DNA from: Aliidiomarina celeris
GTDB taxonomy: Bacteria; Pseudomonadota; Gammaproteobacteria; Enterobacterales; Alteromonadaceae
Length of the DNA: 64,000 nucleotides
Direction: 5' to 3'
Assembly (NCBI RefSeq): GCF_003316875.1
Contig: NZ_QMIL01000004.1
Coordinates: 124,001 to 188,000, forward strand
The notes beneath the pieces are model-generated. The model searched no databases. It saw only the letters and a list, made by a program, of their open reading frames with translations, and had not been told where the DNA came from. Positions 51,749 to 59,332 of this stretch are shown here, in pieces. Both the position numbers and the translations under genes were made by a program. Every line of letters starts with the position of its first letter. Positions within the stretch are counted from its first letter, which is position 1.

Positions 51749-52608
51749 AAGGTCAAGCCCTCACGCCGAGTGTTCGTAACTTAGCAAAGCGGCTCGAAAG
51801 TAAATGCTTACTGGCCGGCGGTTCTTTAGTGGTCACGTTGCTGCCAACTCACCGGCGCTTGCTACAGTGGTGCATTACTGAAGATTTGCTCAACGAAACG
51901 GCGCTGTATGGGCGCCAATTTACCTTCACCAGCGCCTTGTTTCAGAGCGTCAATGAACACCTTGAGCATTTGGGTGAGCCGCGTTTAGAACAGGAGCTTG
52001 CTCGCACTTCAATGCAGCAAGCACGGCAAGGCGCAAGCGAGCAGAAAAGTGTTCGCGAAGGGCCTCGCGCACATCGCGTGCTCCGTGCCGTTCAAGTAGG
52101 CCAAGCCCAGCATACTTATACCTTTATCGACACCGACTGGCGTGATCTGGACCTAAACGACTACAGCGAACTGGTGGTGGTAGAGAACCTCGACTGTTTT
52201 TATGCGCTGCACGAATTCTCGCTACCCCTTGCCGCAAATGCCTTGGTTATCTATCGCGGCGACAGTGTGTACAGCGAAGGCGCAAGTAAGTTGCGGGAGC
52301 GCTGGCAGGCCACAGCTAAACCCAGTAAATATTTTGGCGACCTCGACATTGAAGGCTTTCGTATTGCTCAGCATGGCGGTTTTCAGTACATAGCGGTGCC
52401 GCCTTTAGCATGGTTTTCGGCAAACCTTGTGGCAGCGGCTTACACACCCGAGCAGCACGAACGTAGGCTGCAATTACAATTAAGTGCCGCCGCTCAAGCT
52501 TATCTCGATATGATGGTGCGTGAACAAAAAGCCATGCTACAGCAGCGGCTGAGCAGGGATATTTTGCCCGACCCGCTCATGTGGATACCGGTAATTTCGA
52601 ATCAATAG
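51745..52608 (+). CDS. Toprim-domain nuclease subunit (JetD/MksG-like, short form)
   Basis: 287 residues. A helical N-terminal half is followed by a Toprim-like core: LVVVENLDCF with Glu147, VIYRGDSVYSEG near 171, and YFGDLDIEG with the metal-binding pair Asp199 and Asp201. These are the acidic residues JetD/MksG uses to cut plasmid DNA, and spacing is as in those proteins. JetD is usually nearer 390 residues, so the N-terminal arm is reduced here. The ATG overlaps the upstream stop (ATGA). It is the last gene of the operon. Confidence 0.75.
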   Translation: MKGQALTPSVRNLAKRLESKCLLAGGSLVVTLLPTHRRLLQWCITEDLLNETALYGRQFTFTSALFQSVNEHLEHLGEPRLEQELARTSMQQARQGASEQKSVREGPRAHRVLRAVQVGQAQHTYTFIDTDWRDLDLNDYSELVVVENLDCFYALHEFSLPLAANALVIYRGDSVYSEGASKLRERWQATAKPSKYFGDLDIEGFRIAQHGGFQYIAVPPLAWFSANLVAAAYTPEQHERRLQLQLSAAAQAYLDMMVREQKAMLQQRLSRDILPDPLMWIPVISNQ

Positions 52609-52722
52609 CCCGTGCTAAAGTTTGCGATAGATCAACGCAGCCCTACCCCAAAGTAACTACAATTGCGCCACTTTTTTTAGCAACCCGGTTGCTTACTAGA
52701 ACCTGCGCAAAGAGTAGTAACT

Positions 52723-54069
52723 ATGCACACCAGCCCTGAACTTTTATCGCCAGCCGGCTCACTGCGCGCTATGCGTATGGCTTTCGCTTATGGTGCCGAC
52801 GCCGTTTATGCCGGGCAACCGCGCTTTAGCTTGCGCGTTCGGAACAACGAATTCGACTTACCAACCCTCGCGATCGGTATTGCAGAAGCCCATGCACAAG
52901 GCAAGAAATTCTATGTGGTGTGCAACATCGCGCCGCATAACAGCAAGCTGCAGAACTTTGTGGCGCACATTGAGCCTGTAGTAAAGCTCAATCCAGACGC
53001 ACTTATTGTGTCCGATCCCGGCGTTATTTTTCTCCTGCGCGAGCATTTCCCTAACATGCCCCTGCACCTTTCGGTACAAGCCAATACGGTGAATTGGGCG
53101 GCCGTAAAATTCTGGCACCAACAAGGCATTGAGCGGGTGATTTTGTCGCGCGAGCTTGGGCTGGAAGAAATACGGGAAATTCGCCAGCGTGTACCCGAAA
53201 TGGAAATTGAAGTATTCGTGCATGGCGCACTGTGCATGGCGTATTCCGGCCGTTGTTTGTTGTCCGGTTACTTTAATAAGCGCGATCCAAACCAGGGCGC
53301 GTGCACCAATGCTTGTCGTTGGGAATATAAAGTAAGCCTTGCGGAAGAAGACAACGTAGGCCAGTTTAACCCCACCGCGGTAGTGCTCGAAGAGCCGCAA
53401 CGGCCCGGTGAGTTTATGCCCATGTTTGAAGACATGCACGGCACCTACATTATGAACTCGAAAGACTTACGGGCGGTTCAGCATGTACAGGCGTTAACCG
53501 AAATGGGCGTGCACTCGTTAAAGATTGAAGGGCGAACTAAATCTCCGTACTACGTAGCGCGCACGGCGCAAGTTTATCGCCAAGCCATTAACGACGCGGT
53601 TGCCGGCTTGCCGTTCAATCCGCAGCTTTTGCACGAATTGGAGGGCATGGCAAACCGAGGGTTTACTGAAGGCTTTTTACGCCGCCACGTAACCCAAAGT
53701 GAGCTGCAAAGTTACCAAACCAGCCACAGCCAAGGCCAACAGCAATGGGTGGGGGAGTTTACCGGCGAAACCACCGATCGCGCAGGGAAAATATACGCTC
53801 GCGTTGAGGCTAAAAACCGTGTGGCCGTTGGCGACACCTTGGTGCTCATGACCACAAACGGCAACACACCGATAGCGCTTTCCCAAATGTTCGGCCCAGA
53901 CTTTGAGCCACTGCGGGTGGCGCCTGGCTCAGGCCATTGGTTTTGGTTCGAGCTGCCGGTTCAACACATCGCCGATCCGCACCTCGACAAGGCGATGTTG
54001 CTGTGCAATCTGCCCACGCCCGAGGCGTTAACGGGCCAAACCACTATTGAGATTAAAGAGGTAAATTAA
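52723..54069 (+). CDS. trhP: U32 family tRNA hydroxylation protein TrhP (YegQ)
   Basis: 448 residues. ELLSPAGSLRAMRMAFAYGA opens it; the U32 signature runs EVFVHGALCMAYSGRCLLSG then YFNKRDPNQGACTNACRW (residues ~165-205). A C-terminal beta-barrel completes the protein. TrhP carries out prephenate-dependent 5-hydroxylation of uridine 34 in tRNA. The cysteines (CMAYSGRC, CTNAC) could hold an Fe-S cluster. The yfhL ferredoxin gene starts two bases after the stop. Confidence 0.93.
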   Translation: MHTSPELLSPAGSLRAMRMAFAYGADAVYAGQPRFSLRVRNNEFDLPTLAIGIAEAHAQGKKFYVVCNIAPHNSKLQNFVAHIEPVVKLNPDALIVSDPGVIFLLREHFPNMPLHLSVQANTVNWAAVKFWHQQGIERVILSRELGLEEIREIRQRVPEMEIEVFVHGALCMAYSGRCLLSGYFNKRDPNQGACTNACRWEYKVSLAEEDNVGQFNPTAVVLEEPQRPGEFMPMFEDMHGTYIMNSKDLRAVQHVQALTEMGVHSLKIEGRTKSPYYVARTAQVYRQAINDAVAGLPFNPQLLHELEGMANRGFTEGFLRRHVTQSELQSYQTSHSQGQQQWVGEFTGETTDRAGKIYARVEAKNRVAVGDTLVLMTTNGNTPIALSQMFGPDFEPLRVAPGSGHWFWFELPVQHIADPHLDKAMLLCNLPTPEALTGQTTIEIKEVN

Positions 54070-54070
54070 T

Positions 54071-54268
54071 ATGGCGCTGGTTATTTTACCCGACTGCATT
54101 AATTGCGACATGTGTGTACCGGAATGCCCCAACGACGCGATTGCCATGGGCGCAGAACACTACGAAATTAACGTAAATGCGTGTACTGAATGTGAAGGGT
54201 TTTACGACACGCCGCAGTGTATTCCCGTGTGCCCTGTGGAATGCATTGAAGTGCTTAAGGCGGTGTAG
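54071..54268 (+). CDS. yfhL: YfhL-family 2[4Fe-4S] ferredoxin
   Basis: 65 residues. Two clusters are predicted: CINCDMCVPECP near residue 9 and CTECEGFYDTPQCIPVCP near 38. The insertion between the second and third cysteine of cluster 2 is typical of the YfhL/Alvin-type ferredoxins. Coupling to trhP (gap of one base) suggests it supplies electrons for tRNA hydroxylation. The last 14 bases overlap the convergent pseudouridine synthase gene. Confidence 0.93.
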   Translation: MALVILPDCINCDMCVPECPNDAIAMGAEHYEINVNACTECEGFYDTPQCIPVCPVECIEVLKAV

Positions 54269-54932
54269 CGGATTCGGGCCAAGGATAGGCCCACGGATGC
54301 TCAAGCTCTGGGTAGCTTGCCCATGGTAGTGAATAAAAGTCTGGCTCTAAGTGAGCGGGGTGCGTTATGCAAATATCGTTGCTATGCCAGCGAAAGCGCA
54401 ACGCACTGGCGTGCAGCATAAGCCGCGGCGCGGGCGCGCCTTTGTAACGTGTATCCCCCACAATGGGCGCGCCAATACTTTTTAACGCCACGCGTAGCTG
54501 GTGCGTTTTACCCGTCAGCGGCCGCAATATATAAAGCCGCGCACCGGTGCCAGTGCCTTGGCTAAAAAACTGCGTGCGCGCGGGATTAGTTTGGCTTTTA
54601 AGCAGTAACCAGGAGCCGTTTCGCCCCTTTTTCATGTCGCCGCTAATCAGGCCCTGCTTTTTCTTCGGCTTGTTGCCGCCCACTGCCACATAATATTTTT
54701 CGATCGCTCGGTTTGAAAAAAGCGTTTGAAAGTGTGCCGCCGCCTCAACATTTCGTGCCACCAACAATACGCCGCTGGTGTGTTTGTCGAGCCGGTGCAC
54801 GGGAAAAAGCGGCTCGCCAAGCTCACTTTGCAGCCGCACCATCACACCGAGCGCGTCATGCTCGGTGTGCATCCCTAAACCTGCAGGCTTGGCGACAGCA
54901 AAAAAGTCGGCACATTCGAAGAGCAGCTTCAC
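54255..54932 (-). CDS. RluA-family pseudouridine synthase
   Basis: 225 residues. The catalytic Asp is in FPVHRLDKHTSGVLLVAR near residue 49, with PAGLGMHTEHD before it and RPLTGKTHQLRVALKSIG near 140. It belongs to the small RluA-type enzymes without an S4 domain. The exact RNA target cannot be told. It starts with GTG, overlapping the rnk stop (GTGA), so it is coupled to rnk. Confidence 0.88.
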   Translation of the reverse strand: MKLLFECADFFAVAKPAGLGMHTEHDALGVMVRLQSELGEPLFPVHRLDKHTSGVLLVARNVEAAAHFQTLFSNRAIEKYYVAVGGNKPKKKQGLISGDMKKGRNGSWLLLKSQTNPARTQFFSQGTGTGARLYILRPLTGKTHQLRVALKSIGAPIVGDTRYKGAPAPRLMLHASALRFRWHSNDICITHPAHLEPDFYSLPWASYPELEHPWAYPWPESATPP

Positions 54933-55312
54933 TGCGGTTGTTGCACCTCAATTACTTCTACGTGCTGTATGTTGCGCTGGGCCGGCCACTCAATGGTTTG
55001 CCCTACGGCAATACCAATTAATGCGCTTCCTACGGGGCTAAAAATCGAAATGCCGTCTTCGTGTTGGCTCACATGCTCTGGGTAGCAAAGGGTTTTACTG
55101 AATACCTTGTCGGCTTCAGCAATTTTAAAGGTTACGCGGCTGCCCATGCTTACGCGGTCTTTTGGCAGAGCGTTCAGTGCAACCACTGTGGCGCGAGCTA
55201 GCTCTGTTTCTAGTGCAGCAGTGGCTGCAGGAGCAAGCTTTGCCTTTTCAATGGCCGCTTCAATACCGTTTAAGTCGTACGACGAAATCAAAACGTCGGG
55301 TTGTGTAGTCAT
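54929..55312 (-). CDS. rnk: Regulator of nucleoside diphosphate kinase (Rnk)
   Basis: 127 residues. A short N-terminal coiled coil (residues ~10-45) precedes a GreA/GreB C-terminal-type domain: SMGSRVTFKIAEADKVFSKT, YPEHVSQHEDGISIFSPVGS, ALIGIAVGQTIEW. Rnk binds RNA polymerase near the secondary channel but lacks the acidic tip needed for transcript cleavage. GGGAG precedes ATG. Confidence 0.92.
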   Translation of the reverse strand: MTTQPDVLISSYDLNGIEAAIEKAKLAPAATAALETELARATVVALNALPKDRVSMGSRVTFKIAEADKVFSKTLCYPEHVSQHEDGISIFSPVGSALIGIAVGQTIEWPAQRNIQHVEVIEVQQPQ

Positions 55313-55732
55313 GTGTTACTCCCTTTCACCGAAGTGAGGAATTTAGTGTTAAATAAGGTTTTGTTGAATTAAATGCTTGGAATTTATTTTTGAAAAACAA
55401 CAATGCGCGCCGATCGCACGCTAAGAGCGACCGGCTGGTACAGGCAAGATGAGCGTATAGCTCTGTAAGAAGATATTCGTTTTCATACCCTGATGATATC
55501 CGCCCAAGATAAAAACGCAAGATATAGTTTGACTTCTCTGTGGATCAGCGTAACCTACGCCGTGGTTAGAAAATATTATGTTGCTTTACACTTCGTTGCA
55601 CGATTATTCGTATTAGACACCGTTTTGTTGCAGTTACTACCTTTTATTTCCTCACCGAAGCTATAGAAAAATATAGCTACACCAAAACACCGCCTGAAAA
55701 GGCAAAATCGATTATTATTTAGGAAGTTTATT
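55313..55732. promoter_or_regulatory. Divergent rnk promoter and long cold-shock leader
   Basis: A 420-base region without a credible gene. Its left part should hold the rnk promoter. The right part (~55500-55732) is an AT-rich leader in front of the cold-shock gene. Long structured 5' leaders that act as RNA thermosensors are known for cspA genes. I can see several short inverted repeats but cannot define a single fold. GGAAG precedes the ATG. Confidence 0.4.
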
Positions 55733-55942
55733 ATGTCTGATACTGTAACTGGTACTGTAAAGTGGTTTAACGAAGCGAAAGGCTTTGGTTTCATTGAGCG
55801 TCAAGGCGGCCCAGATGTGTTCGCACATTTCAGCGCTATTTCTAGCTCAGGTTTCAAAACTTTAGCAGAAGGCCAAGCGGTTCAATTTACAATTACTCAG
55901 GGTGCCAAAGGCCCACAAGCTGAGAACATTGTAGCGATTTAA
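55733..55942 (+). CDS. CspA-family cold-shock protein
   Basis: 69 residues. Both RNA-binding motifs are present: KGFGFIERQ (RNP1) and DVFAHFSAI (RNP2). Opening [15 protein letters not shown] is canonical. It is a single-stranded nucleic-acid chaperone. A strong terminator follows directly, so it is monocistronic. Confidence 0.96.
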   Translation: MSDTVTGTVKWFNEAKGFGFIERQGGPDVFAHFSAISSSGFKTLAEGQAVQFTITQGAKGPQAENIVAI

Positions 55943-55960
55943 TTCGCCCACAAAATTCCA

Positions 55961-55988
55961 AAAAGGAGCTCTTGCAGCTCCTTTTTTT
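55961..55988 (+). terminator. Intrinsic terminator of the cold-shock gene
   Basis: A perfect 10-bp stem AAAAGGAGCT / AGCTCCTTTT with a 5-base loop, followed by a T-run ending at 55988, 19 bases after the stop codon. Confidence 0.92.
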
Positions 55989-56075
55989 GTGCCTGCGGTT
56001 CGGGAATTCATTGTATTAGAAAAGCCTTACCTTTTATAATGACATACCTCTTTTGTTCAACTAAAGCGAGAGTAA

Positions 56076-58790
56076 GTGAGCGCATTTAAACAGCAACTCA
56101 AAGCCAGAATAAAAGCATGTTTGTGTCAGTTTGACCGCATGCCGCTAGGGTTGCGTGTGTCGCTTGCGTTTGTGTTGCCGGTTATTGCCATTGTGTGGAT
56201 GTCGGTGGCAAATATTTTAGAGTTGCAGCAGCGTACTCAAGAACTAAAATTACTGCGCGCTCAAACCCGCATTGCAGTAGACGCCGGCCGCCTTATTGGG
56301 CGTTTACAAAGAGAGCGTGGGCTGAGCATTATTACCGTTGAGAGTGGGCTTCCTCAGTACCGAACCCAGCTTGTGATCGCCCGAGAAGAAACCGACGCCA
56401 TGCGCGGCGAACTGAGCGCACTGTTGCGCGAGCATAAAGGCCACAGCGCCGGTGAAGATTTTCTAGAAAACCTAGGGCGTATTAAGAACACGCTTGAGGA
56501 CCTGTCGCAGTTTCGCCAACGAGTAGACACCAGCGCGGTGAATCTTGAACAAATTTATTCCTATTACACCCTGCCTATTCAGCGCTTTAACAATGTGCTG
56601 GGAGCGTTGTCCAGCGACACCTATTACAACAGCATTGGCCGCGAACTGAATGCCTATTTTATTCTCAATCGTTTTCGAGAACTCCTGGGCCAAGAACGCC
56701 TTGCCATTGCACGCGCACTCGTAAAGCAGGAACTGCCCGACCGCGACTATGAGCAGTTGGTTTATATGGCAGGTCAGCAACACACGCTATTAATAGGATT
56801 ACAAAGCCAAACCGGCTTAATGCGGCAAATGAACTTAGCCACAGAAGCCAGCGAATTTCGCGACCGCTTGCTGAACCGCGCGCAAACAGAGGCGCTGCTG
56901 AGTACCGTAAGCTCCGACGACTGGTTCGCATGGCAGTCGACCCGCATTGATCTAACAATACGCATTGAACGGGAACTCGCCAGTATGATCGACAACCAAG
57001 TGGCGAGCTTGTACGGCAAAGCCAATAACGCACTATGGCGCCATATTATTATCTCGCCCTTGGTGCTGCTGGTGGGTTTAGGCTTTGCATTGCTTATCTT
57101 TCAACATGTTAAGCGCAGTTTGTTAGTGGCGAAAACGGTATTTGAACACACCCATGATCGCATTACCGTAACCGATGCCACGGGCACCATAATAGACGTA
57201 AACGCGGCGTTTAAACGGGTGACTGGTTACGATCGCAGCGAGTCGATTGGCCAGAACTCACGCTTTTTACAGTCGGGGCGGCAAAGCAAGGCGTTTTATA
57301 AAGCCATGTGGAGCAAATTATTGCAAATGGACCGCTGGCAAGGTGAAATTTGGAACCGACGTAAAAACGGCGAAGTGTATGCCGAGCTCACCACCATTAG
57401 CGCGGTACGCGACGAACATGGGCGTTTACAAAACTATATCTCGGTGTCGTCGGACATTACCGAGCGTGCGTTTGAGCACCAGCGGCAACTCGAGCACCGT
57501 GCTTATCATGACCCGCTCACAGGCTTGCCCAACCTTATGCTACTGCGCGACCGCTTAGAGCACGCTATCGAAGTAGCGCATCGCGACAACGACGACATTA
57601 TTGTGGTGTCGCTCGACATCGACAATTTCAAGGCGATTAATGAAGCGCATGGCCATACTTTTGGTGACGCGGTGATAGAAGTGCTGGCCAAACGCTTAAA
57701 AGCCACCCTGCGCGAGGGCGACACCTTGGCACGAGTGAGCGGTGACGAATTTATGTTCGTGTTCGAAGAGCGTGAAGGGGCGTCTGTCGCAAACGATATC
57801 TTTACCCGTATTCGCCACCAAATTACCGCGCCCATTCGTGTTGAGCATAAAGACGTAGAAGTAACCACCAGCATTGGCGCTACGCGTTATTCCATAGACC
57901 CAAACGACGCCGACACGCTCATACGCCATGCCACCCAAGCGCTGCACCAAGCGAAGGTAAGCGGCCGCGATCGGTTGGTGTGGTTTGACCCGCAACAAGA
58001 CCGCTCGCAAAGCGCCTTAGTGCAGCTAATTGCCCGTTTAGAGCATGCCATTGTAGAGCGCGAGTTAGAGCTTTATTATCAGCCTAAGGTAAATATGAGC
58101 ACCTTCGAGGTGGTGGGAGTAGAGGCACTGTTGCGCTGGCGAGATCCGGAGCGCGGTATGGTGCCTCCGGGTGAGTTTTTACCCACCATTGAACAGCACC
58201 CGTTTTCAATTGTAGTGGGCGACTGGGTGATTGAAGAAGCGATAGCGCAGGCGGAGCGTTGGCAGGCGCAGGGCATTACCTTACCGGTGAGCGTAAACAT
58301 TAGCGCCATACAGTTGTTAGAGCCGAGCTTTATCGAGGCATTAGAAGAACATTTGGGGCGCCACCCTAACTTTAATCCGGCGCACTTTGAAATTGAGGTG
58401 CTGGAGAGCGCTGCCATTGGCGACATCCACCGTGCTGCAAAAGTATTGGCAGACTGCCGCAAGCTCGGCGTGAGTGTTGCCTTAGACGACTTCGGAACCG
58501 GTTTTGCTGCGCTGGACTATTTAAAACGCCTGCCGGCGCAAAGCTTAAAAATAGACCAAAGTTTTGTGCGCGATATGCTGACCGACGTAAGCGACCTTAC
58601 CATCGTAAAAGGCATTATTGGCTTGGCTAAAGCGTTCGACTTTAATTTGGTGGCCGAAGGCGTGGAAACATCGGAGCAAGGTAAAAAGCTGGTGGAGCTC
58701 GGCTGTGACATTGGCCAAGGTTACGGTATTGCGCGGCCCATGCCCGCTAAAGATGTTCCGCAATGGTTCCAAAGCTGGCGCGGCTGGTAG
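56076..58790 (+). CDS. NIT-PAS-GGDEF-EAL c-di-GMP protein
   Basis: 904 residues. Helix 1 is at ~28-48. A NIT nitrate/nitrite-sensing-like periplasmic domain follows at ~60-310 (AGRLIGRLQRERGLSIITVE; RELNAYFILNRFRELLGQER). Helix 2 is at ~325-345, PAS/PAC at ~355-465, GGDEF at ~475-640 and EAL at ~650-900. The cyclase motif is RVSGDEF (Ser for the first Gly), with an REGD I-site five residues before. The phosphodiesterase motifs EALLRW, EIEVLES, LDDFGTG and KIDQSFV are all intact. Net phosphodiesterase activity is likely. It starts with GTG. Confidence 0.9.
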   Translation: MSAFKQQLKARIKACLCQFDRMPLGLRVSLAFVLPVIAIVWMSVANILELQQRTQELKLLRAQTRIAVDAGRLIGRLQRERGLSIITVESGLPQYRTQLVIAREETDAMRGELSALLREHKGHSAGEDFLENLGRIKNTLEDLSQFRQRVDTSAVNLEQIYSYYTLPIQRFNNVLGALSSDTYYNSIGRELNAYFILNRFRELLGQERLAIARALVKQELPDRDYEQLVYMAGQQHTLLIGLQSQTGLMRQMNLATEASEFRDRLLNRAQTEALLSTVSSDDWFAWQSTRIDLTIRIERELASMIDNQVASLYGKANNALWRHIIISPLVLLVGLGFALLIFQHVKRSLLVAKTVFEHTHDRITVTDATGTIIDVNAAFKRVTGYDRSESIGQNSRFLQSGRQSKAFYKAMWSKLLQMDRWQGEIWNRRKNGEVYAELTTISAVRDEHGRLQNYISVSSDITERAFEHQRQLEHRAYHDPLTGLPNLMLLRDRLEHAIEVAHRDNDDIIVVSLDIDNFKAINEAHGHTFGDAVIEVLAKRLKATLREGDTLARVSGDEFMFVFEEREGASVANDIFTRIRHQITAPIRVEHKDVEVTTSIGATRYSIDPNDADTLIRHATQALHQAKVSGRDRLVWFDPQQDRSQSALVQLIARLEHAIVERELELYYQPKVNMSTFEVVGVEALLRWRDPERGMVPPGEFLPTIEQHPFSIVVGDWVIEEAIAQAERWQAQGITLPVSVNISAIQLLEPSFIEALEEHLGRHPNFNPAHFEIEVLESAAIGDIHRAAKVLADCRKLGVSVALDDFGTGFAALDYLKRLPAQSLKIDQSFVRDMLTDVSDLTIVKGIIGLAKAFDFNLVAEGVETSEQGKKLVELGCDIGQGYGIARPMPAKDVPQWFQSWRGW

Positions 58791-58866
58791 TTTACTCGTA
58801 CGAGGGCCGCAATTGAATTGCAGGCGGGTTGGGGTTATAGTGAAGCCAATTTCGCACGAGGTTGCC

Positions 58867-59268
58867 ATGCGCACATTACTCTATATTTTAATGTTCAGCT
58901 CGCTGTTGCTATTGCCGTTCTCTGGCATGGCAGGTGCTGTGCATGCGCCAAGTGCCGCTGTGAGTGAACAGCCGCCAGAACCTCATTGTGAACTTATGGC
59001 CAAAGCACAAGCCGCACAGCATAATGAGTCGCCGGTGGTAAAAGCGGATACGCTTAGTAACGCTCACTCCTGCTGCGACGCAAACAGCTGCGGCATGAGC
59101 TGCCCAGCCGACTGCGGCAGTTGTGTACTGTCCGGGCATGGCTTTAGCGTGTTTTTAGCGCACGACATGCGTTTGCCTTCTCACCTTGCCGAGCCGCCGT
59201 TGGTTTTCTTGGTTATGCAATATCGTTCCTACACAGCTCCACCACCCGCACCTCCTGTAATCGCCTAA
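58867..59268 (+). CDS. Exported Cys/His-rich protein of a Cus operon (CopL-like)
   Basis: 133 residues with a signal peptide (~1-24). A Cys cluster follows at ~70-90 (SCCDANSCGMSCPADCGSC) with several His and Met residues, and a Pro-rich end. It looks like the small periplasmic copper-binding proteins (CopL-type) that precede copper efflux genes. I chose ATG at 58867 because the frame further upstream lies within the GGDEF-EAL gene and lacks a signal. Confidence 0.7.
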   Translation: MRTLLYILMFSSLLLLPFSGMAGAVHAPSAAVSEQPPEPHCELMAKAQAAQHNESPVVKADTLSNAHSCCDANSCGMSCPADCGSCVLSGHGFSVFLAHDMRLPSHLAEPPLVFLVMQYRSYTAPPPAPPVIA

Positions 59269-59332
59269 CACAACGAATTTTCAATGCGCCCGTTTGGGGC
59301 TGCTTTTTCGTTTTGTTTAGGAGTTTTTCATC

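Noticed and set aside
55576-55794. Minus-strand ORF across the cold-shock leader
   Set aside because: It overlaps the cold-shock gene antisense, has biased composition and no ribosome site. The region is better explained as a leader.
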